From positions 1 to 31,717 of the IMG/VR virus record IMGVR_UViG_3300047494_000270: 31,717 nucleotides of DNA, one strand, 5' to 3'. This document shows, piece after piece, positions 1 to 7,970 of the stretch. Below the pieces are notes generated by a model. That model was not told the origin of the DNA, did no database searches, and saw nothing but the letters and a program-made list of their open reading frames with translations. Within the stretch, counting starts at the first letter, position 1; every line of letters starts with the position of its first letter. This DNA comes from a virus. Both the position numbers and the translations under genes were made by a program.

Positions 1-1323
1 TTGATTTTATCGCTCGACAAAAGAGCGCTGCGCGGTCTGATTGAGAGGGCCCTGACAGCACTGGCGAGCGACCGGTGGAATTGGGCTGGCGACAGAGGCA
101 AGGCTCGCGCCGAGCAGCTGCCGCCCACCGACGACGACTGGATCGTCTGGCTGCTGCTGGCCGGCCGCGGCTTCGGCAAGACCCGCACCGGGGCGGAGAC
201 GGTCCGTGCGCTGATCGAAAAAGGCAGCATCCGGCGGGTCGCCCTGGTCGGCCCCACCGCCGCCGATGTGCGCAGCGTGATGGTCGAGGGCGAGAGCGGA
301 TTGTTGTCCGTCTTCCCGCCGTCGAACCCCCCGCTCTATGAGCCGTCCAACCACCGCATCCTTTGGCGGAACGGCGCCATCGCCACCTGCTATTCCGCCG
401 ACGAGCCGCGGCGGCTGCGCGGCCCGCAGCATGACTTCGCCTGGATCGATGAATTGGCGGCATGGCGTTACCCTCAGGAAGCCTGGGATATGCTGATGTT
501 CGGCCTGCGCCTGGGCGACCGGCCGCGCGTCGTCGTCACCACCACGCCCAAGCCGATCCGCCTGATCCGCGACCTGGCCGCCGCGCCGACGACGCGGGTG
601 ACGCGCGGGTCGACTTTCGACAACAGGAAAAACCTGGCGGCGAGCTTCGTGAAGTCGATCGTCAGCAAATATGAGGGCACCCGCCTCGGCCGGCAGGAGC
701 TGTATGCCGAGCTGCTGGAGCAGGCGGACGGCGCGCTGTGGACCCGCACGGCGATCGAGGCGGCGCGGATCGCGGTAGAGGACCAGCCCGAGCTGAAGCG
801 CATCGTCGTCGCCATCGACCCGGCCGTCACCGCCGGCGAGCATTCCGACGAGACCGGCATCGTTGTCGCCGGCATCGGCACCGACGGACTGGCCTATGTG
901 GTGCGCGATGCCTCCGGCCGGTTCTCGCCCAACGAATGGGCCAGCCGCGCGATCAACCTGTACCGGCTGTTCGGCGCCGACCGGATCGTCGCCGAGACCA
1001 ATAATGGCGGCGAGATGATCGAACTGACCTTGCGCACGGTCATGCCGGCCGTGTCGTTCAAGGCGGTCAGCGCCAGCAGGGGCAAGCAGGCGCGGGCCGA
1101 GCCGGTGGCCGCGCTGTATGAGCAGGGCAGGGTCCGCCATGTCGGCGGATTTCCGGCGCTGGAAGACCAGATGTGCAACTGGGAGCCGGCCAGCGGCGCC
1201 TCCTCACCCGACCGGGTGGATGCGCTGGTCTGGGCGCTGACCGAACTGGTGCTGGAGCCGCGGGCCACCGGCGCGCTCGATTACCTGCGCGACAGGGTGG
1301 AGCGGCAAAAGCCGGCCGCCTGA
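1..1323 (+). CDS. terL: Phage terminase large subunit (DNA-packaging ATPase/nuclease)
   Basis: The 440-residue protein is the packaging motor. The N-terminal ATPase shows a Walker A loop GRGFGKT at residues 55-61, a Walker B stretch FAWIDEL around 146-152 with the Asp150-Glu151 pair, and a coupling-type motif VVVTTTPKP at 177-185. The C-terminal RNase H-like nuclease shows its acidic residues in AIDPA (Asp273), AETNNGG (Glu332) and PDRVDALVWAL (Asp414/Asp417). Together these match the COG5323/Terminase_6 type found next to HK97-type portals and in GTAs. The frame opens with TTG on the first base of the window, so nothing upstream can be read: the true start may lie further left, and a small terminase, if there is one, is outside the window. 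The length is normal for the family. Confidence 0.95.
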   Translation: MILSLDKRALRGLIERALTALASDRWNWAGDRGKARAEQLPPTDDDWIVWLLLAGRGFGKTRTGAETVRALIEKGSIRRVALVGPTAADVRSVMVEGESGLLSVFPPSNPPLYEPSNHRILWRNGAIATCYSADEPRRLRGPQHDFAWIDELAAWRYPQEAWDMLMFGLRLGDRPRVVVTTTPKPIRLIRDLAAAPTTRVTRGSTFDNRKNLAASFVKSIVSKYEGTRLGRQELYAELLEQADGALWTRTAIEAARIAVEDQPELKRIVVAIDPAVTAGEHSDETGIVVAGIGTDGLAYVVRDASGRFSPNEWASRAINLYRLFGADRIVAETNNGGEMIELTLRTVMPAVSFKAVSASRGKQARAEPVAALYEQGRVRHVGGFPALEDQMCNWEPASGASSPDRVDALVWALTELVLEPRATGALDYLRDRVERQKPAA

Positions 1324-1354
1324 TCCTATTCGACTCAAGAAGGAGGCAACGACA

Positions 1355-2071
1355 ATGGCAAAGACCAAACTCGCGGTTTTGCACGACCCGCATCCGGCGG
1401 ACGACGCCGCCCCGCCCCGATCGCCGGCGCGCCACGACCTGGCCGAGCTGCTGCTGGATTTGCGCGACGCCGAACGCAAGGCGGTGCTGGCCCGCGCGCC
1501 GATCGCCCGGCTGGAGGCCGAGATCGCCGACGAGGCGGTGGCCCGCGCCTTGCTGGACGAGCTGGACGCCGACTATGCCGCCCGCATGGCCGCCTGGGCG
1601 GGCACCGACCAGGGCGCGGCCCCGGAGCCCAACCTTGAGACACGGCGGGAGGCGCAGGCCACGCTGAACGCGGCGAGCCTGAAGGCCGAGGCGGCGCGCA
1701 AGACTCTCGATGCCATGCGCCACGCCATCGCCCAGGCCGACGCCAGGGTGGGCGGGATCAGGGCCCGCGCCCGGCCGGCCGTCGCCGCCATATTGCGGGA
1801 GGAGGGGGCGTGGCTGGCCGCCGAATATTGGCGCCGCTATGCCGATCTCGAGCAGGTGCGCCGCGAGCTGACCGCGCTGGACCAGGTTCTGATCGCCGAT
1901 TTCCCGATCATCCATGCCCCGACCGGCCGCACGATGGTGGAGTGGCTGTCGCCGGTGAAACTGTCGGCGCAAGACGCGCTGGACGCCGCCGAGGCGGCCT
2001 GCGCCACCCTGGACGATGTGCCCGCGCTGACCCGTATGTGGCGGGTGAAGGCCGAGGATTTGGCGCGCTGA
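1355..2071 (+). CDS. Uncharacterised alpha-helical (coiled-coil) phage protein
   Basis: This 238-residue protein is not recognised. It starts at an ATG behind a very strong ribosome site (AAGGAGG, 9 nt upstream) and lies 31 nt after the terminase stop, so it is probably co-transcribed with it. After a proline-rich N-terminus of about 25 residues it is almost wholly Ala/Glu/Arg/Leu-rich helix (about 27-165) with heptad-like spacing, then a short segment with FPIIHAPTGRTMVEW near 193-207, then helix again. There is no signal peptide or membrane segment. The position next to the terminase would suit a packaging accessory or an internal virion protein, but the sequence does not prove either. Confidence 0.75.
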   Translation: MAKTKLAVLHDPHPADDAAPPRSPARHDLAELLLDLRDAERKAVLARAPIARLEAEIADEAVARALLDELDADYAARMAAWAGTDQGAAPEPNLETRREAQATLNAASLKAEAARKTLDAMRHAIAQADARVGGIRARARPAVAAILREEGAWLAAEYWRRYADLEQVRRELTALDQVLIADFPIIHAPTGRTMVEWLSPVKLSAQDALDAAEAACATLDDVPALTRMWRVKAEDLAR

Positions 2072-2120
2072 CCGGCTTGTCCCGCTGGACGCCGCCGGGG
2101 GTTTATTTTAATTTACCCTT

Positions 2121-2435
2121 ATGCCGATCGCCGCGACATTATCCGCCCTGTTCAGCCGCTTCACCAGCGCCAGGCCGAAGCGGGCGAAGCCCACCTGGGG
2201 CACGCAGAGCCATATCGACATACTTGCCGACAACCTGCCCCGCGACCGCGAAGGCTGGGTCATCGAAGATAAATCCATCCGCCGCAACGGCGTCATCATC
2301 GCCTGGACCGGCCCCCTGTCAGCCGCCGGCACGACGGTGACGGTCAAGATGGACGGCCAGCGCTTTCCGGTGACGGCGGATGAGACACGGAAACTGAAGG
2401 AACGGCTGACGGAGTTTTTGGCGGCGCAGGGGTGA
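2121..2435 (+). CDS. Small hypothetical protein
   Basis: This is a 104-residue protein of unknown function. It has a basic N-terminus (residues 10-30, Arg/Lys-rich), a central DNLPRDREGWVIEDKSI stretch, a predicted beta hairpin (NGVIIAWTG, TTVTVKMDGQRFPVT) and a C-terminal amphipathic helix. No clear Shine-Dalgarno sequence precedes the ATG; the 25 nt before it are AT-rich, so translation may be weak or the start may differ. It sits at the right end of the GC-rich terminase block. The next 150 bp drop sharply in GC, marking the edge of an inserted cassette. Confidence 0.55.
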   Translation: MPIAATLSALFSRFTSARPKRAKPTWGTQSHIDILADNLPRDREGWVIEDKSIRRNGVIIAWTGPLSAAGTTVTVKMDGQRFPVTADETRKLKERLTEFLAAQG

Positions 2436-2467
2436 GGGTAGGAGCGGTTAACTTAAGGGACTCGATT

Positions 2468-2497
2468 TTGAAGGTGCGACTCTGAAACCTGTATGCA
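2468..2497 (+). promoter_or_regulatory. Candidate sigma-70-type promoter of the small cassette
   Basis: A TTGAAG hexamer at 2468-2473 and TATGCA at 2492-2497 are 18 nt apart, in an AT-rich intergenic stretch that follows a GC-rich block. It lies about 100 nt before the gene at 2595. The match is only moderate; the position at the head of a cassette that ends in a terminator is the main support. Confidence 0.3.
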
Positions 2498-2594
2498 AAA
2501 TAGGATATGCGTATCATATAAGCTGCCCAGGGCACCTTAATGACGCTGCACACGTTTCAAATGTGACCCTTACGACGCTCGGGAAACTTATCAC

Positions 2595-2885
2595 ATGACG
2601 ATTTTTGCAGTGCTCTTGCCGGCGCCAACGCCGAAGATAGCCGAGCAGATCAAGGCTTCATTTCCGAATGACCACTATGAGATCACCTCAACGCAATGGC
2701 TGGTTTCCAGCTCGCTGACAGCGGTCGACCTTAGTGCGAAGATCGGAATTTACGACTCTAAAAATCCGAACGCACCTTCCGTCGGGAATGCGATTGTCTT
2801 CGCAACATCGTCATATTTTGGACGTGCGCCTCAGACTGTGTGGGATTGGCTGAAGGTCAAACTGGAAAGTCGTCCAGTTGGGTAA
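2595..2885 (+). CDS. Small hypothetical protein, ferredoxin-like alpha/beta pattern
   Basis: This 96-residue protein reads as beta-alpha-beta-beta-alpha-beta: MTIFAVLLPA strand, helix with KIAEQIKASF, strand YEITS, strand TQWLVSSS, helix AVDLSAKIGI, strand NAIVFATSS, and a C-terminal helix with TVWDWLKVKLES. Small proteins with this kind of layout occur in prophages and other mobile elements, but I cannot name a function. The stop codon lies inside the next gene, with an 8-nt overlap, so the two are translationally coupled. Base composition is clearly lower in GC than the terminase block, as expected of a transferred cassette. A regulatory or sensing partner of the membrane protein downstream is inference only. 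Confidence 0.65.
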   Translation: MTIFAVLLPAPTPKIAEQIKASFPNDHYEITSTQWLVSSSLTAVDLSAKIGIYDSKNPNAPSVGNAIVFATSSYFGRAPQTVWDWLKVKLESRPVG

Positions 2886-3237
2886 GAATCAGCCTCCAAT
2901 AGCCGCGGGGCCGCCGACCGAGGTCGCAAGCGTCCCACCGCCGCAAGATTTGTACCCCACTTCAGACATCCGATTCGTATTAGTCGAAATCGGGAAGCTG
3001 AGTACGAAACTTGATCATCTTGACGAAACGCTGGGAAAGACCAGTGCGAAGGTCGAGAGCGTTCTTCAGACGGTAGATAGGGTGAAGACTGGCGCTATTG
3101 TCGCCAGCGTAATTTTATCTGGAGTGCTTGCGTTGTTTTGGTGGGCCATTGGGGACCGCATAGAAAATGCTGCACGGCACGTTCTTACTGACCCGGCCTT
3201 CGCCTCTCATATAGAAGCGCCCGCTAGGACACAGTGA
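2878..3237 (+). CDS. Small coiled-coil protein with one membrane helix
   Basis: The 119-residue protein begins at TTG inside the end of the preceding frame (8-nt overlap). It has a Pro-rich N-terminus (residues 7-27), then a heptad-like coiled coil at about 31-70 (FVLVEIGKLSTKLDHLDETL and on), then a single transmembrane helix at about 72-91 (GAIVASVILSGVLALFWWAI) and a short C-terminal tail. This is the layout of a membrane-anchored, oligomerising protein with a long cytoplasmic N-terminal part. It ends just before hairpins that look like a terminator. The function is unknown. Because it forms a closed cassette with its partner inside a phage operon, a role in the lysogen (for example excluding other phages) is a reasonable guess, not a demonstrated one. 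Confidence 0.6.
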   Translation: MGKNQPPIAAGPPTEVASVPPPQDLYPTSDIRFVLVEIGKLSTKLDHLDETLGKTSAKVESVLQTVDRVKTGAIVASVILSGVLALFWWAIGDRIENAARHVLTDPAFASHIEAPARTQ

Positions 3238-3254
3238 TCAAAGGCGGTGGTGGT

Positions 3255-3300
3255 CGCCTTATTTAGCACGATCTCGGCAGAGCAAATAAGGCGGATTTTT
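3255..3300 (+). terminator. Terminator-like hairpin with an alternative upstream fold
   Basis: CGCCTTATTT at 3255-3264 pairs perfectly with AAATAAGGCG at 3284-3293 (10 bp, 19-nt loop), followed by GATTTTT. The left arm can instead pair with AAGGCG at 3241-3246, making a 6-bp hairpin that would prevent the terminator fold. It follows the stop at 3237 closely and closes the small-gene cassette. Confidence 0.5.
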
Positions 3301-3381
3301 ATAACCATACGGTAGGGTTGCCCCTCGTCACGCTCCGCTGCAAGCCTATGCAACGCTAGTTGGGCTCGGTAAGACTGGTGG

Positions 3382-4530
3382 ATGAGGCAACCGAAGAACC
3401 AACCGAATGTCCAATCGCGGGGCCGCGACCATCACCTAGATGGGTTGCGAGGTATCGCTGCATTGGTCGTGGTTTTAGAACATTTGTCGGCGCTATTACC
3501 TGTGGCGGATTGGCATTTCGGTCAGGGACTTCGCTGGGAAGTTATTACTGCGCTTTTAAGTTTTCCCTTCAGAGCAGGAAACTTCGCGGTCTACATCTTC
3601 TTCGTTATGTCTGGGATCGTTGTCGCGAAAGCAGCCCGCGACAAACCATGGCCACTATCTCTTCTTGCGCGCTACGTGAGGTTGACACTGCCGATGCTGG
3701 CGGCAAGCCTGCTGGCGTGGCTGCTCCTCTCGGTCTACCCAGATGAGATGCCCGCGATAAGTGCATTCAAGGCGAATTACTGGACAACGAACCTCTATCA
3801 GTTCGGCGCGCCAACTCTTTGGCAAGCAGTATCTGAAGCACTATATGGAGCGTACGCTACGCTCCCTAAGCCGTTAGTGAACCCAGTTCTCTGGTCCATG
3901 CGGATTGAGCTCTGGGGATCGCTGGGTATTTTTACGTTTTACCGCTTCGTTCCAGTCACATGGCGTCTCGGCGCTCTGGCCGGCATCGCCATTTTATTGG
4001 GCGTCTCGGGCGGTTGGGCGTATATTTCCTTCGCCATCGGTGTCGCGCTTTCTGAGTCGGCCGATCGACATCAGATCAAGGGTAATCATCTGACCGGCAT
4101 GGCGATGATGGCGGTTGGCATCGGGATAGCAGCGATGGCTCCTTTGCAGGCGCTACGATATTACTCGCGCCTCGTGACGGCGATTGTTGGCTTTGAGGCC
4201 GATCTGAAAATCCTTGTCTGCACGATTGGCGCCACGTTATTAGTCGGTGGAGTGATCCTAAGCGAGAAAAGTCAGTCGTTTTTGACTTCGCGGGTCCCGC
4301 AGTTTTTGGGAACCGTCTCCTATTCCCTGTATTTGACCCATATGCCGATCCTCTACACGATCTTCGCGGCTTGGTATCTGTCTGCAGGCGCGCCACCTTC
4401 GGCTCCGTTCCTGGGCGTTTGGATGGTGGCGTTTTTGGCCATCGCGATCCCGACTGCCTATGTCGTGACAGTCATCGCTGATCGCCCGGCGACAAGGCTC
4501 ACGAAACTACGGCATCGCGTTGTCAGCTGA
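3382..4530 (+). CDS. Membrane O-acyltransferase (acyltransferase-3/OafA family)
   Basis: The 382-residue protein is an integral-membrane acyltransferase of the Acyl_transf_3 family, which moves acetyl or similar groups across the inner membrane onto surface polysaccharide, lipid or peptidoglycan. The family signature is at the N-terminus: HHLDGLRGIAALVVVLEHL (residues 17-35), with the putative catalytic His34. About ten hydrophobic segments follow, and the conserved late motif FLGTVSYSLYLTHMPIL lies around 310-330. It has only the membrane domain, with no fused SGNH domain; an SGNH esterase is encoded by the next gene. GC content is lower than in the structural genes. Such genes on phages are typically lysogenic-conversion genes that change O-antigen and block further infection. 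The exact acceptor and acyl group cannot be read from the sequence. Confidence 0.88.
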   Translation: MRQPKNQPNVQSRGRDHHLDGLRGIAALVVVLEHLSALLPVADWHFGQGLRWEVITALLSFPFRAGNFAVYIFFVMSGIVVAKAARDKPWPLSLLARYVRLTLPMLAASLLAWLLLSVYPDEMPAISAFKANYWTTNLYQFGAPTLWQAVSEALYGAYATLPKPLVNPVLWSMRIELWGSLGIFTFYRFVPVTWRLGALAGIAILLGVSGGWAYISFAIGVALSESADRHQIKGNHLTGMAMMAVGIGIAAMAPLQALRYYSRLVTAIVGFEADLKILVCTIGATLLVGGVILSEKSQSFLTSRVPQFLGTVSYSLYLTHMPILYTIFAAWYLSAGAPPSAPFLGVWMVAFLAIAIPTAYVVTVIADRPATRLTKLRHRVVS

Positions 4531-4747
4531 TTAGCCGGGGATTTCGCCAGGCGCTTCTGTTCTTAACGGATAGAAGCGTGCGGAGAGTATTCTCGCGCCT
4601 TCTGAAGCTGATGTCTCCGCTCGATTAGATACCACCACCGACTAGCATTGGCCGGCTAAGTCCGACCGCGAAACTTATCCACCGCATTGCTCATCGGAAG
4701 ACGCTCGGTCTAAACGCGGGGCAGTCTATTTCTTGGGAGTTTAGACC

Positions 4748-7048
4748 GTGTCGATCATCTATTCTCAAAGTTACGACGGCACGATCATCGGCGCGCTGCC
4801 AAGCGGATGGTCGCCGATTGACTCCGCCAACTGGGCTGTCAGTAACACCGCTTCTATTTCCGCGCCTAATTCCTTGGTTGGGCCGCTGAGCAGCGGTGAC
4901 GGCGCGCAGATTATGTATACTGGCCAATCCGCCCTCGCCGATATGGAGGTTCGCTACGACGTAGCCGTGGTCAACGGCTTTGTTGGTATCATCCTGCGCG
5001 GGTCGGCAGATTCGACGACTGCCTACATCATCATTCCTGACAACGCCGGAACGCTTAACGGCCAATGGGATGTCTATAAGCGGGTTTCTGGAAGTGTCAC
5101 TCGTATCGACACATTCAGTCCGTCGGGCCTTTCCGGAAACATCAGTATCAGAGCGCGCATCCAGGGCTCGACGATCTCGATAAGGGTTTGGGACCAGGGC
5201 ACGGCAGAGCCAGGCAGCTGGACGCATCAGTCGACCGATGGCTCAATCACGTCCGCAGGTTATCCCGGCTTGTACAACCAGTTCAACGGATCGTCGGGTG
5301 GCTCTGGCGTCGACAATTTCACCCTCGACAATCTGGTGAGTGCTTTCCTCGCCGTCAGCCCGACGTCGGTGATTGCTAGCTCGACCGGAAACACCCTCAC
5401 CCTGACAGGTACCGGCACCAGCTGGACGTCCGGCACACCAGGGTTGCCGACCTTCACCGCGTCAGGCGGCACGATTACCGCGCAGCATGTCACTTCCGCG
5501 ACCTCAGCGACGCTGACTTATACCGCTCCGAGTTCCGCCGGCACCGTCACAATCACCGATCCGGGCACCGGCACGACAGCAATACTGACCGTTTTGGCAA
5601 CGGCGGCCAGCGACTTCACCATCAGCCCAACCTCGAACGCGACCACGCCCGGTGTTGCCACCGGCGGCTACCAGGTCGCGCTTAACGGCGCCCTCGCGTC
5701 GAATGTCTCCATCGCCCTCTCCGATGGCGGCGCCGGCGGCGCGTTCTCGCCTTCCAGCCCGCTCACCTTCACCCCGGGGAATGCCGGCACGCCGCGGACT
5801 GTCACCTATACGCCGCCGGGTGGTAGTGGTGCCGGGACGATTCCGCTCGGCTTCTCCGCCACCGGCGCTTTCACGGCCTCGCATGCGGCGAGCTGTGTCG
5901 TCGGCACCGGTCCGGTCACGGTGGCCGTCAGCGACCCGAATTTGTTCTTCTCGCCCTATAATTGGCGGATGTCGGGCTCCAGCTTCGCGATTTCGGCCTG
6001 TAACGGGGCTTATATGAAAATGGGGTTCACCGGTACCTCGATCAAAATCGCGCTGAATATCGCGGGCTATGCCGCGCTGTACGGCAACGCGGCGCTGTGG
6101 CCGAAGGTCAGGTGGTCGATCGACGACGGCGCGGCTGTCGATCATCAGCTGACATCCGGCGACGCCACCCTGACCCTGGCGACAGGGCTGCCGGCCGGAA
6201 CGCATCAGCTTTACTTCTGCATGGTCTCGACGACCGACGGCTACGACCGCTGGGTCGGGCCTGGCAGCGCCGTCATCCCGACCGGCTTCATTCTCGACGG
6301 CGGGGCCGAAACCGTCGCGCCGCCGCTGAGCGCGATGCGGGTCCTGTTTCTTGGCGACAGCATCACCGAGGGCGTCAAGACCACCGGGCAAGCCAGTTCG
6401 GGCGACATCGCCAACAATGACAGCCAGCTGGAATGGTGCGCCCTGCTCGGCAAGGCGTTTCCGGCCGAGTATGGTCAGGTCGGCTATGGCGGGCTGGGCT
6501 GGATTTCGCCCAGCGCCGGCGGCAGCCCGCCCGGCGCGGTGCCGTTCTTCACGCCGGGCAACGACACGCTGTCGAGCTGGGATAAATATTCCCAGGGGCA
6601 GTCGCGGCTGGTGTCCGGCCTGTTCAGCCCGGCGCCCGATATCATCTGCATCATGCTGGGCGCGAACGACCGAACCCTGCCGGCGGGCAACGTCCAGGCC
6701 TCAGTGACGGCGGCGTTGCCGGCGATCAGGGCCGCCGCGCCCGATGCCTGGATCTTCGTCATCTATGAGGTCACCACGCTGAACCAGAAGGCCGCGGTCC
6801 TGGCCGGGTTCGATGCCTATCAGGCGGCGGCGCCGGACGGCAAATGCGCGATCGTCGATTGCGGGATCGAGGCGCATTTCAATTTCAACGACGTGCCGAC
6901 CGACATGGCCGCCGACGGCATCCACCCGGCCTATTATGCCACCGGCCAGATCGCCGGCATCGTCATGAAGCAGATTGAGGACGCGATGCAGGGCGGCGGG
7001 ACCGCGACCACCGCCGGCTATTCCCGCGCCCGGGTCGTCAATGAATAA
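4748..7048 (+). CDS. Virion-like multidomain protein with C-terminal SGNH/GDSL esterase
   Basis: This 766-residue protein starts at GTG behind GGGAG. Domains in order: a jelly-roll, LamG/concanavalin-like N-terminal domain (about 1-195), Ig-like beta modules rich in Thr/Ser/Gly (about 196-390), a further beta sandwich (about 393-525) like that preceding the catalytic domain in CE2-type esterases, and an SGNH hydrolase (about 528-750). The catalytic blocks are clear: FLGDSITEG with Ser538, MLGAND with Asn640, and DGIHP with Asp723 and His726. There is no signal peptide, so it fits a tail-spike or decoration protein that deacylates host surface polysaccharide better than a secreted enzyme. It directly follows the acyltransferase gene, with 217 bp between them. 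The substrate, and whether it is on the virion, are inferred. Confidence 0.8.
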   Translation: MSIIYSQSYDGTIIGALPSGWSPIDSANWAVSNTASISAPNSLVGPLSSGDGAQIMYTGQSALADMEVRYDVAVVNGFVGIILRGSADSTTAYIIIPDNAGTLNGQWDVYKRVSGSVTRIDTFSPSGLSGNISIRARIQGSTISIRVWDQGTAEPGSWTHQSTDGSITSAGYPGLYNQFNGSSGGSGVDNFTLDNLVSAFLAVSPTSVIASSTGNTLTLTGTGTSWTSGTPGLPTFTASGGTITAQHVTSATSATLTYTAPSSAGTVTITDPGTGTTAILTVLATAASDFTISPTSNATTPGVATGGYQVALNGALASNVSIALSDGGAGGAFSPSSPLTFTPGNAGTPRTVTYTPPGGSGAGTIPLGFSATGAFTASHAASCVVGTGPVTVAVSDPNLFFSPYNWRMSGSSFAISACNGAYMKMGFTGTSIKIALNIAGYAALYGNAALWPKVRWSIDDGAAVDHQLTSGDATLTLATGLPAGTHQLYFCMVSTTDGYDRWVGPGSAVIPTGFILDGGAETVAPPLSAMRVLFLGDSITEGVKTTGQASSGDIANNDSQLEWCALLGKAFPAEYGQVGYGGLGWISPSAGGSPPGAVPFFTPGNDTLSSWDKYSQGQSRLVSGLFSPAPDIICIMLGANDRTLPAGNVQASVTAALPAIRAAAPDAWIFVIYEVTTLNQKAAVLAGFDAYQAAAPDGKCAIVDCGIEAHFNFNDVPTDMAADGIHPAYYATGQIAGIVMKQIEDAMQGGGTATTAGYSRARVVNE

Positions 7049-7061
7049 GGTGATCGGCGGT

Positions 7062-7074
7062 GGACAAATTGTCC
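7062..7074. promoter_or_regulatory. Short inverted repeat, candidate operator
   Basis: GGACAA and TTGTCC flank a single A in the 96-bp gap before the small gene at 7145. A binding site for a self-repressing antitoxin-like protein is plausible, but this is a short repeat and could be chance. Confidence 0.25.
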
Positions 7075-7144
7075 GCTATGCTCATATTGGCTTCAGGGGA
7101 GTTCGATCCCGCGAACGCTAACGCTAAGGAGGCAGGAGCGTACC

Positions 7145-7339
7145 ATGAGTATAAAATCGCATGCCTTCGGGCGCGTCACGTTGACCGGTAAGGATGCGGA
7201 AAAGTTCGAGGCCCAGGTTCGCTATGGCCGGGTAAAGCCCGCGGCCGTCGAAAGCGCTAAACGCGGTTCCGAGATGGTCCGGCAGCTTCAAAAGGAAGGC
7301 GGTTCGGTTACCGTTCGGATGGCGCCGACAAAGCGTTAA
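7145..7339 (+). CDS. Small protein, possible antitoxin partner of the GNAT gene
   Basis: The 64-residue, Lys/Arg-rich protein has a strong AAGGAGG-type ribosome site 12-18 nt upstream, plus GGAG closer to the ATG. It reads as a short strand (FGRVTLTG), then a helix-rich centre (KDAEKFEAQVRYG; KPAAVESAKRGSEMVRQLQ), then a C-terminal strand (SVTVRMAP). The stop abuts the TTG start of the acetyltransferase at 7340, so they form a two-gene unit. The layout resembles toxin-antitoxin pairs with a GNAT toxin, but the protein is not a recognisable ribbon-helix-helix (DUF1778) antitoxin. The function is an inference from context. Confidence 0.6.
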   Translation: MSIKSHAFGRVTLTGKDAEKFEAQVRYGRVKPAAVESAKRGSEMVRQLQKEGGSVTVRMAPTKR

Positions 7340-7897
7340 TTGGCCGACGAAGAGATACAAATTCGGCCCATTAGGCCTGACGATAAACTCACCGGGCTTT
7401 CTCTTGGGGATGCGGCGCTCACACCGCTTAGGATTTTTCTACAGAGACATGCCAAAAGCTATGGAGAACATAGCCTTGCGCGAACTTACGGTATGTTTCT
7501 GACAGGTGACCGCGCGCCAGGATTATCGGATACATAACATTGGTGTGCGGTGAGGTTGTTGTCGGCGATGGCGACGCCGCCCCATTCGACGATGTGGAAT
7601 TTCGATACAGGCAATATCCGGCGGTAAAAATCGCACGCCTCGCAACCGATCAGAGCATGCGTGGTAGAGGCCTTGGCCAACAGCTGGTCGATCTGGCAAT
7701 TGGCATCGCCAAGCTGGTGGTAGGGGAGCGCGTTGGCTGCCGGTTCGTCGTCGTTGATTCGAAAAAGAACTCAGTCGGTTTTTTATGAGCGCTGCGGCTT
7801 TACCATCCTCGACACCGAGGAAAACAGGAAGCGCGCGGAACCGATAATGTTCGTTGATCTGCACAAGCTCGGTGGTGAAGCAATCCCCGCCGCTTAA
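7340..7897 (+). pseudogene. GNAT N-acetyltransferase broken by two compensating frameshifts
   Basis: The GNAT fold can be read across three segments. The first (7340 to about 7510) begins IQIRPIRPDDKLTGLSLGD. The second, in the -1 frame (about 7510-7784), contains RIIGYITLV and the acetyl-CoA loop RLATDQSMRGRGLGQQL. The third, back in the first frame (7785-7897), has YERCGFTILD and ends at TAA 7895-7897. The first shift lies near 7500-7520 in a CG-rich stretch; the second is in a run of six T at 7779-7784 where five would keep the frame. As read, the 0-frame stops at 7535. The family includes tRNA-acetylating toxins (TacT/AtaT). It is either a recently inactivated gene or a pair of sequencing errors; the reading frame around it is otherwise well conserved. 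Confidence 0.7.
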
Positions 7898-7922
7898 AGA
7901 CACCGTCTACACAGATGCACGG

Positions 7923-7953
7923 AAAAAGGCGCGGCCAACGGGTCGCCTTTTTT
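7923..7953 (+). terminator. Rho-independent-type terminator after the GNAT cassette
   Basis: AAAAAGGCG at 7923-7931 pairs with CGCCTTTTTT starting at 7944, with an intervening GC-rich loop and a T run to 7953. The A and T runs on both sides make it potentially bidirectional. It is followed within 20 nt by the AGGAGA ribosome site of the next structural gene. Confidence 0.7.
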
Positions 7954-7970
7954 ATTTCAGGAGACATCGC

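Noticed and set aside
7-1140. Long open frame on the reverse strand opposite the terminase gene
   Set aside because: It has Arg/Gly/Asp-rich, low-complexity composition and no motifs, while the forward strand has a clear terminase. It is a shadow frame caused by high GC.
7778-7788. T TTTTTA slippery heptamer as a programmed -1 frameshift site in the GNAT gene
   Set aside because: The heptamer is in the right phase, but a -1 shift leads into a meaningless frame; the conserved GNAT end needs a shift in the other direction, so an indel is more likely.
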